Source of the DNA: Plantactinospora mayteni
GTDB taxonomy: Bacteria > Actinomycetota > Actinomycetes > Mycobacteriales > Micromonosporaceae
Length of the DNA: 64,000 nucleotides
Assembly: GCF_016862935.1 (NCBI RefSeq)
Contig: NZ_BONX01000004.1
Location: forward strand, 186,001-250,000
Reading direction: 5' to 3'
Shown here: positions 1-10,400 of the stretch, piece after piece
How the letters are laid out: the number at the start of each line of letters is the position of its first letter
How positions within the stretch are numbered: the first letter of the stretch is position 1
Translations under genes and position numbers: made by a program
The notes under the pieces: generated by a model
The model's input: the letters and a program-made list of their open reading frames with translations, nothing else
What the model was told of the DNA's origin: nothing
The model's database searches: none

Positions 1-2
1 GC

Positions 3-3000
3 TGGACTGATCTGGACCGCCGGACCGGGGAGACCTTCTCGCAGCGGTTCCAGACCAAGCAGTACACCTTCACCAACACCCAGGCATACCAGTTCTACCG
101 GCTCAACATCACCGCGAACAGCGGTGAGCCGCTGATCCAGCTCGCCGAGCTGTGGCTGATCGGCCCGGACGCGGGACCGGCACCGGAGAACCGGGTACAG
201 GAGGCCGTGGTCGACCTGGTCGACCGGCAGCACCCGGCGAACAAGGGCCTGCCGTTGAACTGGACCCGCTCCGACCAGTGGATGAACTGGGACCCGAGCC
301 CGGTCGGCCGGGTGCACACAATCGCCCAGGTGAAGGAGAGCACCTACAACGCGGGGCTGGGCGGCAACGGTGCGTTCCACCCGATCTCCTGGTGCCGGGA
401 CTACGACGGCGGCCGGTCCTTCTACACCGGCATGGGCCGGACGGAGGCCAGCTACACCACCGACACGCGGTTCCGCGGCCACCTGCTCGGCGCGCTCCAG
501 TGGACGACCGGGACGGTCCGGGGCGACTGCCAGGCGACCATCGCATCGAACTACAAGATCGAGCGACTGACCGCCACCAACCAGTCCGGGCAGCTCGACC
601 AGGTCGGTGAACCGCACGGCCTGACCATCGCACCGGACGGCAAGGTCCTCTACATCGGCAAGGCCGCCTGCCCGAGCGGGCCGGTCGCCGACTGGGCCGA
701 CCCGAACGTGGGGCTGGGCTGCGGCACCATCCACCAGTGGGACCCGAAGACCAAGCAGGTCAAGCTGCTGACCACGCTCAAGGTGATGGGCAACCGGGGC
801 AGCGGCAGCGAGCTGGTGAAGAACGAGGAGGGCCTGGTCGGCATCACCCTCGACCCGAAGTTCGCGGAGAACGGCTGGTTCTACGCCTACTGGATGCCGC
901 ACGAGTCGATCGACCGGGAACGCCGGGTCGGCCAGCGTACGGTCTCCCGGTTCACCTACGACCACGCGCAGCAGTCGGTGGACCAGGGCACCCGCAAGGA
1001 CCTGCTGCACTGGGACACCCAGATCCACAGCTGCTGCCACGCGGGTGGCGGGATGACCTTCGACGAGTCCGGCAACCTCTACATCGGCAGCGGGGACAGC
1101 AACTCCTCCGGCGGGTCGAGCGGCTTCTCCGGGAACAACTGGACCCAGGAGTACGCGGGCATCTCGTTCCAGGACGCCCGGCGTACCTCCGGCAACACGA
1201 ACGACCTGAACGGCAAGATCCTCCGCATCCACCCCGAGGCGGACGGGACCTACACGGTCCCGGACGGCAACCTCTTCACCGGTCAGGAGCAGGGCGGCGG
1301 CAAGACCCGTCCGGAGATCTACGTGATGGGCGTCCGGAACATCGCCCGGATCGCCTGGGACCCGGTCAACGACTGGCTCACCGCCGCGTGGGTCGGCCCG
1401 GACGCCGGGGCCCCGGACCCGAACCTCGGCCCGGCGAAGTACGAGACCGCCACGGTGATCACCTCGGCGGGCAACCACGGCTGGCCGTACTGCATGGGCA
1501 ACCGGCAGCCGTACCGGGACCGCAGCAACACCGACGCCACTGTGCTGACCGGCTGGTACGACTGCGACAACCCGAAGAACGAGTCGCCGCGCAACACCGG
1601 TCTGGTCAACCTGCCGCCGGTGCGGGACAACATGATCTGGTATTCGCCGCAGGGAGGCGGCCCGGTCTACCCGAAGCGCACCGACGGCAGTGGGCTGCCG
1701 ACGTACAAGGCCGACGAGGCCACCTACACCCAGCCGTACCTGACCGGCGGCGGTCAGGCCATCATGGACGGCCCGACCTACCAGCGCTCGAAGGTCGACG
1801 TGAACAGCGGCGTCGCCTGGCCGGCGTACTGGGACAACAAGTGGTTCATCGGTGACCAGTCCAACGCCAACAACCGGATCGCGGTCACCGTCGACCCGGA
1901 CACCGTCGCGTACGCCGGGGCGCCGGCCTTCGCCGAGGACCTGCGCAGCATCATCCAGGGCGGCAACGGCACCAACCAGCTCCAGTCCTGGATGGACGCG
2001 AAGTTCGGGCCGGACGGCGCGCTCTACATGCTCGACTACGCGGGCGGCTTCTTCAGCCTGCACCAGAACCAGAAGCTGATCCGCATCACCTACCAGGGTG
2101 GCCAGGCCACCCCGAACCCGAGCCTGGCCACGGCGCAGTCGGTCACGCCGAGCCAGCCCCGGACCATCGGGTTCTCCGCCGCGAAGGTCGGCGGGGTGGC
2201 CTGGGAGTGGGACTTCGGCGACGGCAGCAAGCTGTCGCACCAGGCCCACCCGACGCACATCTACAAGCGGTACGGCACCTTCCAGGCGACGGTGAAGGTC
2301 ACCTACGCCGACGGTGAGGTGGTCACCGGGAAGGTCGACGTGAACGCCGGCTGCGGTGCCGCCGACGCCCGGCCGACGGTCTGGATGCTGGACACCGACA
2401 CCGGAGTGGCCAACCGGCAGACCGGTGGCGGCTGCACGATCAACGACCTGATCGACGACGAGACCACCTGGCCGAACCGGGCCTCGTTCGTCACCCACCT
2501 CGACGCCGTACTCGCCGAACTGAGCGCGGCACACGTCATCGACAACCGCGAGGCGAGGGCACTGCGCCAGGCCGGGCGGCAGTCCCCGATCGGTGCCACC
2601 AACGGGTACCAGCCGATCTTCGACGGTTCGGCGAAGTCGCTGGCCGGCTGGCGCCAGGCACCCGGCGGTTCGTTCGGGCTGCGTCCGGACGGCTCGATCC
2701 GCAGCTCCGGCGGCCTCGGCATGCTGTGGTACGCGGACCAGCAGCTCGCCGACTACTCGATCAGGGTGCAGTTCCGCGACATCTCCCCGGAGAACGTCCG
2801 GGCCAACAGCGGCATCTTCGTCCGGTTCCCGGACCCGAGGACTCCGCTGGAGCAGCGTCCCCCGGGCAGTTGCGGCACGGTCGGCTCGGCCCGCAGCTCC
2901 CATGCCTGGGTCGCGATCTACTGCGGCCACGAGATCCAGATCTACGACGGCGAGACGGGCGAGCCGCAGAAGACCGGCTCGGTCTACAACTTCGCCCCGA

Positions 3001-3257
3001 ACACCCTGGACAAGGCCGGGGCGACCCCGAAGAACCAGTGGAACGACTACGAGGTGCGGGTGATCGGCCAGCACTACTCGATCATCCGTAACGGTGTGGT
3101 GATCAGCGAGTTCGACAACACACCGGGCAAGCAGTCGTCCCGCGCGGGCGACCCGCCCACCGACCTGCGGCAGTTCCTGAGCGGCTTCGTCGGTTTGCAG
3201 AACCACGGCACCAACGACGTGATCGAGTTCCGCAACATCAGGGTGCGCCAGCTCTGA
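3..3257 (+). CDS. Multidomain secreted sugar dehydrogenase / PKD / DUF1080 protein, 5' partial
   Basis: The frame is open from the first bases of the window, so the N-terminus is missing; 1084 residues are visible. In order: the end of an F5/8 type C (discoidin, carbohydrate-binding) domain (YRLNITANSGEPLIQLAEL); a glucose/sorbosone-dehydrogenase (PQQ-type beta-propeller) domain at about residues 195-695 (GLTIAPDGKVLYIG, CCHAGGGMTFDESGNLYIG); a PKD domain at about 715-785 (WEWDFGDGS); and a C-terminal DUF1080/3-keto-disaccharide hydrolase-like beta-sandwich at about 865-1084 (FDGSAKSLAGW, NSGIFVRFP). This architecture is typical of secreted actinobacterial carbohydrate-oxidising enzymes. The sugar substrate cannot be read from the sequence. 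A strong hairpin follows directly. Confidence 0.85.
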   Translation, partial: WTDLDRRTGETFSQRFQTKQYTFTNTQAYQFYRLNITANSGEPLIQLAELWLIGPDAGPAPENRVQEAVVDLVDRQHPANKGLPLNWTRSDQWMNWDPSPVGRVHTIAQVKESTYNAGLGGNGAFHPISWCRDYDGGRSFYTGMGRTEASYTTDTRFRGHLLGALQWTTGTVRGDCQATIASNYKIERLTATNQSGQLDQVGEPHGLTIAPDGKVLYIGKAACPSGPVADWADPNVGLGCGTIHQWDPKTKQVKLLTTLKVMGNRGSGSELVKNEEGLVGITLDPKFAENGWFYAYWMPHESIDRERRVGQRTVSRFTYDHAQQSVDQGTRKDLLHWDTQIHSCCHAGGGMTFDESGNLYIGSGDSNSSGGSSGFSGNNWTQEYAGISFQDARRTSGNTNDLNGKILRIHPEADGTYTVPDGNLFTGQEQGGGKTRPEIYVMGVRNIARIAWDPVNDWLTAAWVGPDAGAPDPNLGPAKYETATVITSAGNHGWPYCMGNRQPYRDRSNTDATVLTGWYDCDNPKNESPRNTGLVNLPPVRDNMIWYSPQGGGPVYPKRTDGSGLPTYKADEATYTQPYLTGGGQAIMDGPTYQRSKVDVNSGVAWPAYWDNKWFIGDQSNANNRIAVTVDPDTVAYAGAPAFAEDLRSIIQGGNGTNQLQSWMDAKFGPDGALYMLDYAGGFFSLHQNQKLIRITYQGGQATPNPSLATAQSVTPSQPRTIGFSAAKVGGVAWEWDFGDGSKLSHQAHPTHIYKRYGTFQATVKVTYADGEVVTGKVDVNAGCGAADARPTVWMLDTDTGVANRQTGGGCTINDLIDDETTWPNRASFVTHLDAVLAELSAAHVIDNREARALRQAGRQSPIGATNGYQPIFDGSAKSLAGWRQAPGGSFGLRPDGSIRSSGGLGMLWYADQQLADYSIRVQFRDISPENVRANSGIFVRFPDPRTPLEQRPPGSCGTVGSARSSHAWVAIYCGHEIQIYDGETGEPQKTGSVYNFAPNTLDKAGATPKNQWNDYEVRVIGQHYSIIRNGVVISEFDNTPGKQSSRAGDPPTDLRQFLSGFVGLQNHGTNDVIEFRNIRVRQL

Positions 3258-3260
3258 CCG

Positions 3261-3303
3261 ACGGGTGCCGGGTACGGACGCGAGGTCCGTACCCGGCACC
3301 CGT
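3261..3303. terminator. Bidirectional terminator hairpin
   Basis: A perfect 19-bp stem (3261-3279 with 3285-3303) has a 5-nt GCGAG loop. It lies between the convergent sugar-dehydrogenase and MFS genes. No U-tract is present, as is usual for high-GC actinobacteria. Confidence 0.85.
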
Positions 3304-3323
3304 TCCGTAAGGTTCGTGAAGCG

Positions 3324-4577
3324 TCAGGTGTGCGCGGGGGCGGGAGACTCGCGGGGGATGGTGAACCGCTGGAGTTGAGGGACGAGGGCGGCGATCAGCC
3401 CCAGCCCCGCGAGACAACTGAGTCCGCCGATGACGAGAGCGGCCCCGGCGGTGGTCCCGGCCCCGACCAGCCCCGCGCGAAGGCCGCCGATGTGCGGTCC
3501 GGCCGAGCCGACGATGTGTTCGAGTGCGGCGACCCGGCCACGGTGGGACTCCGGCGTGGATGACTGCACGATCGTTCCCCGGGACACGACGGACCAGGTG
3601 TCGGCGGCGCCGGCCAGCGCAAGCAAGGCGAGGACGACGGGGAGTTGGCTGCTCAGACCGACCCCGGCCAGCGCTGCCCCCCAGACCGCACCGCAGCCCA
3701 GCAGCACGAGGCCGGGCCGGGCACGCCGGGTGATCGTTCCGGACAGCGCGGACGCGAATACGCCGCCGACCGCGACCGCCGAGGTGAGCAGGCCGAGGAC
3801 TTCCGGTGACCCGCCGAACTTCTCCTGGTTGACGACCGGGAACAGGGCCACCGGCATGGCCAGCACCGTCGCGGCCAGGTCGGCCAGGAAGGCGGCCCGG
3901 ATCGCGGGGACGCGGGCGGCGAAACGAATGCCCTCCCACACCGCGACCGCACCGGCCCGGCCGGTCCCGTCGGTCGGGCCGGTCGAGGGCAACCCGGCGA
4001 TCCCGATCAGGGCGGCCACGGCGGAAACCCCGTTGGCCACGAAGCACACGGTGGTCCCCCACCGAGCGGTGAGGACGCCCGCGAGGGCCGGACCGAGCAG
4101 CATCGCGAGTTGGAAGGAGAGGTGGGTGAGGGCCAGTCCCGCGCCGAGACGATCGCCGGGAAGGAGCCGAGGGATGAAGGTACGACGGGCCGGGGCACCC
4201 AACGCGGACAGCCCTGCCGCGACCGCGACCAACACGAGCATCGACCACGCCCCGTCATCCGACCGGACGGCCACGGCCGCCATCAGGAAGCTGGTCACGA
4301 TCTGACCCCACGTGGTCAGCAGGGCCAGCCGCCGTCGATCGACGTGATCGACGAAGGCGCTGCCGAGCAGGGCGAAGACGATGAGCGGGGCGGCGGTGAA
4401 GAGGCCGACGAGCCCGACCATCACCGGGTTGCGGGTGTGGTCCCAGACGTAGAAGGTGACAGCGAAGGCGCCCAGTTGGCCGCCCAGTCCGGAGGCGGTC
4501 GTACCCAGCCAGAAGCGGCGGAAGGTGGGGTGCTCGCGCAGCGGACGGATGTCGACCAGGGCGCCGAGGAGAGTCAT
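3324..4577 (-). CDS. MFS transporter
   Basis: A 417-residue hydrophobic protein with the length and helix pattern of 12-TM major facilitator exporters (FRRFWLGTTASGLGGQLGAF near the N-terminus; DHVDRRRLALL in the cytoplasmic loop after TM2). The frame continues far upstream, but ATG at 4577 is preferred: it overlaps the stop of the MarR gene (ATGA), and the upstream part is only the alternative frame of that regulator. Translational coupling with a MarR regulator suggests an efflux pump controlled by its own repressor. The substrate is unknown. It ends next to the shared terminator hairpin. Confidence 0.85.
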   Translation of the reverse strand: MTLLGALVDIRPLREHPTFRRFWLGTTASGLGGQLGAFAVTFYVWDHTRNPVMVGLVGLFTAAPLIVFALLGSAFVDHVDRRRLALLTTWGQIVTSFLMAAVAVRSDDGAWSMLVLVAVAAGLSALGAPARRTFIPRLLPGDRLGAGLALTHLSFQLAMLLGPALAGVLTARWGTTVCFVANGVSAVAALIGIAGLPSTGPTDGTGRAGAVAVWEGIRFAARVPAIRAAFLADLAATVLAMPVALFPVVNQEKFGGSPEVLGLLTSAVAVGGVFASALSGTITRRARPGLVLLGCGAVWGAALAGVGLSSQLPVVLALLALAGAADTWSVVSRGTIVQSSTPESHRGRVAALEHIVGSAGPHIGGLRAGLVGAGTTAGAALVIGGLSCLAGLGLIAALVPQLQRFTIPRESPAPAHT

Positions 4578-5092
4578 CGCCGACGTCCGTCGAGGGCCTT
4601 GCCGAGGTTGTCGGTGAGGCGCTGCCGGAACGGGCGGGTTGCCAGGGCGGCGGCGATGTCCCTGACGACCTGGCTGAGCGGATAGGGGATCTCTGCCTCC
4701 AGCTCCCGCACCGTCGCCTCGGTCGCCCGCCACTCCGCCTCCAGCAGGGGCAGTACCTCCCGACCCCGGGTGCTCAACCGGATGCGACGGGTCCGCCCGT
4801 CGCTGCTCTCGGCACCGTCGACGAAGCCCGCCGCGCGCATCGCGGCGGCCGTCTGGCTCATCGCCGAGTGGCTGACCTCGACGGCGGTCGCCAACTCCTG
4901 GATCGTCATCGACTCGTGCCGGGACAACTGGATCAGCGGGCCCACGAACCGGGTGCGCAAGCCAGTTACGCCCGCTTCGTCGTAGAGCGAGGCGATGTCC
5001 TGGTCCATCGCGTTCAGCATCTGCCACACCGGACGCCAGTGGCTGCTGTCGAGCAGATCCTGGCTCTCTTCCTTCTCCTGACGGTCGGCCAT
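4574..5092 (-). CDS. MarR-family transcriptional regulator
   Basis: A 172-residue winged-helix protein with the MarR pattern: an N-terminal dimerisation helix, recognition region (TIQELATAVEVSHSAMSQTA) and wing (GAESSDGRTRRIRLSTRGRE). ATG at 5092 is chosen over the longer frame to 5209 because the longer form would run through the palindrome at 5106-5127, which looks like this gene's own promoter/operator. It overlaps the MFS gene by 4 bp and probably represses both genes until a ligand is bound. Confidence 0.88.
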   Translation of the reverse strand: MADRQEKEESQDLLDSSHWRPVWQMLNAMDQDIASLYDEAGVTGLRTRFVGPLIQLSRHESMTIQELATAVEVSHSAMSQTAAAMRAAGFVDGAESSDGRTRRIRLSTRGREVLPLLEAEWRATEATVRELEAEIPYPLSQVVRDIAAALATRPFRQRLTDNLGKALDGRRR

Positions 5093-5105
5093 GGAAAGCA
5101 ACGTA

Positions 5106-5127
5106 ACAGTGCTTATATAAGCGCTGT
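5106..5127. promoter_or_regulatory. Palindromic MarR operator candidate
   Basis: A 22-bp inverted repeat with one mismatch; its core GCTTATATAAGC (5111-5122) is perfectly palindromic. It is strikingly AT-rich for this genome and lies 14 bp upstream of the MarR start codon, so it may also contain the -10 region. MarR proteins commonly bind such sites. Autoregulation is inferred. Confidence 0.7.
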
Positions 5128-5268
5128 CAAGTTTGCCCGGGGCGACGCCGAGCGTGCCGCGCACGATCAACGCGGACGACCCGCTGCCGTTCGACACTGA
5201 CCTGCTCACCGAGCATGTCCAGGCCCGGGAGCACCTCGGCCCGCAACCGTGCGCCGAAGGTGCATCAG

Positions 5269-5297
5269 TTGTCAGCCGATACCCGTCGGCATATACT
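5269..5297 (+). promoter_or_regulatory. Sigma-70-type promoter with internal inverted repeat for the padR gene
   Basis: TTGTCA (5269-5274) and TATACT (5292-5297) are separated by 17 bp, a near-consensus housekeeping promoter about 45 bp upstream of the padR start. The spacer holds the inverted repeat GCCGA-N6-TCGGC (5275-5290), a likely repressor site, probably for PadR itself. Confidence 0.65.
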
Positions 5298-5340
5298 CGC
5301 CTACAAGTAATCGGGGACGAGGTCTGGGAGGTGAGGGAAC

Positions 5341-5988
5341 GTGGTGAAGCGACGCAAGGTCAGCAACCTGCTGGCGCTCGCCGCGCTGTCGGCCCTCGTC
5401 CAGCGACCGATGCATCCCTACGAGATCGCCACGGCACTGCGCGCCTGGGGCAAGGACCAGGACATGCAGATCAAATGGGGATCGTTCTACACAGTCATTC
5501 GTAACATGGAGAAACACGGCATGATCGCGGCCGTGCAGAGCGTCCGCGAAGGCCGCCGACCCGAACGCACCGTCTATCGCATCACCGACTCCGGCCGCGC
5601 CGAGCTGGTCGACTGGACGCGCGAGTTGGTCTCGACCCCCATGCCCGAGCATCCGCGCTTCCGCGCCGGCCTGTCGGTGCTGGCCGCCCTCCACCCTGAC
5701 GAGGTCACCCGCCTGTTGCGGCAGCGGCTTGACCTGCTGGAAGAGGGCATCACGGCCGCCCGCGACGCGCTCGCGCAGCACACCCGGCACATCCCGCGAC
5801 TGTTCCTGGTCGAGTCGGAATACGACCTGGCCATCCAGGAGGCGGAAGCGGCCTGGATCCGAGGTCTGCTCGCCGAACTGACCTCGGGCAGCTATCCGGG
5901 GCTGGACGCGTGGCGGGCCTTCCACGACACCGGCGAGGTGCCGGCGGAACTCGCCGACCTCGCGGAAAGGACCAGCTCGACCGAGTGA
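5341..5988 (+). CDS. PadR-family transcriptional regulator
   Basis: A 215-residue protein with the N-terminal PadR winged helix (MHPYEIATALRAWGKDQDMQ, SFYTVIRNMEKHGMI, RTVYRITDSGRAELVDW) and a C-terminal helical domain of the longer PadR type (Vir_act_alpha_C-like). It starts with GTG, 8 bp after GGGAGG. It precedes the FAD monooxygenase on the same strand by 157 bp. PadR repressors often control neighbouring detoxification enzymes, so the monooxygenase is the natural target (inference). Confidence 0.87.
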   Translation: MVKRRKVSNLLALAALSALVQRPMHPYEIATALRAWGKDQDMQIKWGSFYTVIRNMEKHGMIAAVQSVREGRRPERTVYRITDSGRAELVDWTRELVSTPMPEHPRFRAGLSVLAALHPDEVTRLLRQRLDLLEEGITAARDALAQHTRHIPRLFLVESEYDLAIQEAEAAWIRGLLAELTSGSYPGLDAWRAFHDTGEVPAELADLAERTSSTE

Positions 5989-6145
5989 TGGACGGCCCTG
6001 ACGCGGTGCGCCAACACCACGCCAGGGCCCTTACCTCGAACCACACCTGGGAAGGCGCTCGGCCCGAAGCGGCAACCACGAGGATAGCCGGTTTCCCTCC
6101 CAGGTCGGTTCGCCCGCACGAGAACCGATGACCAGGGAGAAGACC

Positions 6146-7351
6146 ATGACCGAGGTACAGACAGCGATCGTCGTCGGCGGCGGCATCGCCGGGCCGGTGG
6201 CGGCACTGGCGCTGCGCAAGGCGGGCATCACGGCCACCGTCTACGAGGCGTACCCGAGCACCGCCGACGGCATCGGGGGCACGCTCGCGCTCGCGCCGAA
6301 CGGCGTCGCGGCGCTGCGGACCGTCGACGCGGACGAGGCCATGGCCGCGATCGCCACGCCGATCACCCGAATGACCATGGCCGTGGGCGGCAAGCGTGTC
6401 GACCTGCCCGGCCTGGCCGGCGTACCGCCACTGCAAGTGGTGCACCGCAGCGATCTCTATCGTGCGCTGCACGACCGGGCCGTCGCCGGCGGCGTGACGA
6501 TCGAGTACGGCAAGCGCCTGGTGGAGGTGGCGGAGACCGGTACGGGCATCACCGCGAGGTTCGCCGACGGCAGCACCGCCAGCGCCGACATCCTCGTCGG
6601 GGCCGACGGAATCCGATCGACCGTACGCCGGCTCATCGACCCCGAGGCGGCCGGCCCGCAGTTCACCGGACTCCTCGGTTTCGAGGCGGTGGCCCAGCAC
6701 GACGTGGACGTTCCAGCCGGCACGATGACCTTCGCCTTCGGCAGGGGCGGCTACTACATCTACTGGCCGGAGCCGGGCGGCGGCACCCGATGGGGAGTCA
6801 ACCTGCCGCAGGAGCGGGAGATCAGCCTCAGCGAGGCCAGGGCGGTGCCGTCGTCCGACTGGATGCGGACACTGCGCGCCGCCTACGCCGACGACGTACC
6901 CGGCCGGGACCTGATGCTGACCAGCAGCGCGGAGGAGCTCCAGGTCGTCGGATCGTTGCAGATCATGCCGCATGTCCGGCACTGGCATCGGGGCCGGATG
7001 GTGCTGGTCGGCGACTCGGCTCACGCGCCCTCCAACAGTTCGGGCCAGGGCGCCTCGCTGGCGATCGAAAGCGCGGTGCAACTGGCCCGCTGCCTGCGTG
7101 ACATTCCCGACCTGCCGTCGGCGTACGCCGCCTTCGAGCGCCTGCGGCGCAGCCGGGTGCAGAAGGTCGCCGCCCGCGCGGCGCGGATCAACCAGGCCAA
7201 GGCCCCGGGCGCGGTGGCCAAGGTGTTGATGCCGCTGCTGATGCCACTGCTGATGAAGACCGCGATGAAGCCGGAGAAGACGATCGGCCCCGAGCAGCGT
7301 TACGTGATCGACTGGGACGCACCGGTGACGGCGGACCCGGCGCTGCGTTGA
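6146..7351 (+). CDS. FAD-dependent monooxygenase (aromatic hydroxylase-like)
   Basis: About 400 residues with all three class A flavoprotein monooxygenase signatures: the N-terminal dinucleotide fold (IVVGGGIAGPVAALALRKAG), the DG motif (LVGADGIRSTVRRL, about residue 152) and the GD motif (MVLVGDSAHAPSNSSGQGAS, about residue 290). Such enzymes hydroxylate small aromatic or polyketide-like molecules using NAD(P)H and O2. ATG at 6146 is preferred because AGGGAGA lies 5 bp upstream; an in-frame ATG at 6128 is the alternative. The C-terminal Met/Leu-rich stretch (KVLMPLLMPLLMK) is slightly unusual. It is likely regulated by the upstream PadR. The substrate is unknown. Confidence 0.87.
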   Translation: MTEVQTAIVVGGGIAGPVAALALRKAGITATVYEAYPSTADGIGGTLALAPNGVAALRTVDADEAMAAIATPITRMTMAVGGKRVDLPGLAGVPPLQVVHRSDLYRALHDRAVAGGVTIEYGKRLVEVAETGTGITARFADGSTASADILVGADGIRSTVRRLIDPEAAGPQFTGLLGFEAVAQHDVDVPAGTMTFAFGRGGYYIYWPEPGGGTRWGVNLPQEREISLSEARAVPSSDWMRTLRAAYADDVPGRDLMLTSSAEELQVVGSLQIMPHVRHWHRGRMVLVGDSAHAPSNSSGQGASLAIESAVQLARCLRDIPDLPSAYAAFERLRRSRVQKVAARAARINQAKAPGAVAKVLMPLLMPLLMKTAMKPEKTIGPEQRYVIDWDAPVTADPALR

Positions 7352-7432
7352 GCTTCCCGGCGTCGCCGCCCAGACCCGACCGGAGTTCCATCCGAGTGCT
7401 TCGGCGAGAGCCGCCGGCCGACGGCTGGCCGG

Positions 7433-7470
7433 CCACCGCCGAGGTGCCACGCCGGGCACCTCGGCGGTGG
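7433..7470. terminator. Bidirectional terminator hairpin
   Basis: A perfect 16-bp stem (7433-7448 with 7455-7470) and a 6-nt ACGCCG loop sit between the convergent monooxygenase and protease genes, ending 6 bp from the protease stop codon. Confidence 0.85.
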
Positions 7471-7475
7471 GAGGG

Positions 7476-10400
7476 CTATCCGGCCCGGTACGCGTCCACG
7501 ATGGTCTGCTCGATGCCGCTGCCGGCGTTGCCCCGAGCCGTCACCCGCAGCGAGACCGTCTGGCCGGCACCGGGTTGGGGCAGCCGGGCCTGGTACGTGC
7601 CGTCGCCGGAGCGGTCGACCCGGACCGGTTGCCAGGTGGCACCGTGGTCGAGGGATGCGGACAGGGTGAACGAGGTGATCGCCTGTGCTCGCACGCCCAC
7701 TGCCTGCCGGACGGTGAAGGTCGCGGCGCCGGACCCGGTGGGGTGGTTCGCCGCGTCCAACGGCAGGGCGTAGTCCACCGACAGCAGCGGCAGGGGTACC
7801 CCGCCGGTACCGGCCGGGCCGGCCGACCGGAACGTCCAGGAGGTGGCGACCCGGGTGGACACCGGCAGGACGGCGCTGGCGTCGACGTCGTACGTCAGCC
7901 GGTAGTCGGCGGCCTGCCGTGGCACCGTGAAGTCGGCGATCGAGTTGTCGACCCGGCCCACGGTCTGCCCGTCGCGTTCGAGGGTGAGCGTGCGCTTGAG
8001 GTCGAGACCGAAGCCGTCGGCAAGGCAGTCGAACCGGCCGTGCTGGTCGGTCAGCGTGACGAGTTCGACGTGCAGGTTGCCGCTGGTGCGGCTCGGCGCG
8101 AGGGGTTGGCACTCGCTCGGGGAGCCACCCGGATCGTCGTACCAGTCGGAGCGCAGGGGTTGCCGGACCCACACCTTCTGCTGCCGGCTGCCCGGGGCGT
8201 ACCGCCGCAGTGCCTCCTGGGTGACCGTCTCGTTCCAGAACGCCTCGTCCAACCAGTCGAAGCCGGGCGACACGTAGTCGGTGCGGTCACCGGAGAGGGA
8301 GCGGGTGGTGTTCTCGGCGAGGAACACGCCGTCCGGGCTGAGCCCGTACCGCTTGTGTGCGGTGCCGGAGTCGGGCGCGTCGAGCGTGTTGAAGCGCTGG
8401 TCGATCCGGGCGAGGGTGGCGTGCTCGGCAGCGGTGACCCGGTACGTCGGATCGTCCGGGATGCCGTTGTCGAACGGGCGGATGAGGTCGTAGAGGTACG
8501 GGCTCGGTCCGTCCCCCGGCGCGTCCAGCCCGAAGGCCGCGTACGCCTGGAACGTCCCGATGCCGGTCCCGCTGGTCGGTAGCACGAACACGTTCCCCGC
8601 CTTGGCCGCGTCGCCCCAGGCGAAGGCGAAGTCGGACCAGCCGGGGCCACGCCGGGGCATCTGCACGTAGGTGAGGCCGGTCGAGTTGGCCTCGGTGGCG
8701 ACGCCGTCGACGCTCGCCGTGAGCCGCCGGGCCTGGGACAGGTCGAGCCGCATCGACGTGTCACCCGCCACGTCGACGTCCGGGTCGCCGGCCAGCGCCG
8801 CGCGTTGGTCGCCGTCCGTCCACGACATGGACGAGGCCAGCACGCTGTACCGGCCGGCCGGCACCCGGAACGTCAGCGTGTCACCGGCCTCACCGCTCTC
8901 GGGAAGGGCGTAGACCGCTCGGTCGTCGAGGTTGACCACCGCTATCGTGACGTATCCCGTCACCCCGTCCGGGGTACCCGGAATCGCGGTCGTCTCGACG
9001 GTGATGTCGTAACTGGGCGGCTCGACGTGGAACGTCACCGGCGTACGCGATGCCACCGTGCCGCCGACGCGGGCCGTGACCACGGCCGTGTGGAAGCCGG
9101 GACGGGCCGCGAACGCGGCGCGGTCGACGCGCAGCGTGACGCCGCCACGGGCACCCGCGGCGAGCTGCACCTGCCCGGCCGACAGGGTGGCCGCGCCGGC
9201 CGGTGCGGCGACGCCGTGCCGGTCGGTGACCGCCACGTCGAGGGCGATCGCCGCCGGGGCGGTTCCGGTGTTGGTCCACGCCAGCTTCGCCTCCGCCGTG
9301 CCCGACTGCGGGTGGGCGAAGGTACCGAGATCGACCACCGGCTGGGCGCTGACCACACCGGACAGCGGCCGGGCCACGTTGAGCCGCCCGGCGCCGCTCG
9401 CGTAGGCGTCGCCGCCGGTGACCGGATCGGCCGTGCCGACCAGCGCGGCCTTGAGCTGCTCGGCCCGCCAGTCGGGGTGGCGCTGGGCCAGCACGGCGGC
9501 GGCGCCGGCGACGTGCGGGGTGGCCATCGACGTGCCGGAGGCGGCCACGTAGCGTGCGTCGACCGCCCGGCCCATGGTGGTACCGGCCGCGCGGGCCGCG
9601 ACGACCGCCACGCCCGGCGCGACCAGTTCGGGCTTTGCGACGTGGGTGTCGACCAGCGGTCCACGGCTGGAGAAGTCGGCGAGCTGGTCGCCACCGTCCA
9701 CCGCGCCGACGGTGAGCGCGGTCGCGGCGGCACCCGGAGTGGACACGGTACCGTCGACGGGGCCGGAGTTGCCGGCCGCGACCACGAACAGCGCGCCGGT
9801 CTGCCGGGACAGCGCGTCGAGCGCCAGCGACATCGGGTCGGTGCCGTCGCTCGGCGCCCAGCCGCCGAGGCTCATGTTCACCACGGCGGCGCGGCTGGCG
9901 GCCCACTCCATCCCGGCGATCACCTGCGAGTCGGTGCCCTCACCGCTGTCGTCGAGGACCTTGCCCACGACGAGGCGCGCGTCCGGTGCCACACCTTTGC
10001 GGGTGCCACCCGACGCCGCGCCGGTGCCCGCGATCGTGGCCGCCACATGGGTGCCGTGGCCGACCCGATCGCCCGCGTCACCGCCGTCGACCGTGAAGTC
10101 CTTCCGGTCCGCGACCCGCCCGGCGAGATCCGGGTGGCTGGCGTCGACGCCGGTGTCCAGCACCGCGACCCGGGCGCCCGCACCGGTGTACCCGGCGTCC
10201 CACGCCTGCGGCGCGGCGACCTGCCGCAGATTGCCGTCCCACTGGTCGGCGGCGGCTCCGGGCGCGAGTGCGCCTCCGGGCACGAGCGCGGCTCCTTGTG
10301 TGAGGGAGGCTCCTTGTGTGAGGGAGGCTCCGGGCGCGACCGTGGCCCGTACCCGCCGGTCCAGCCACACCTTCGGCGACGGGCCGGACGAGCGCGCCGT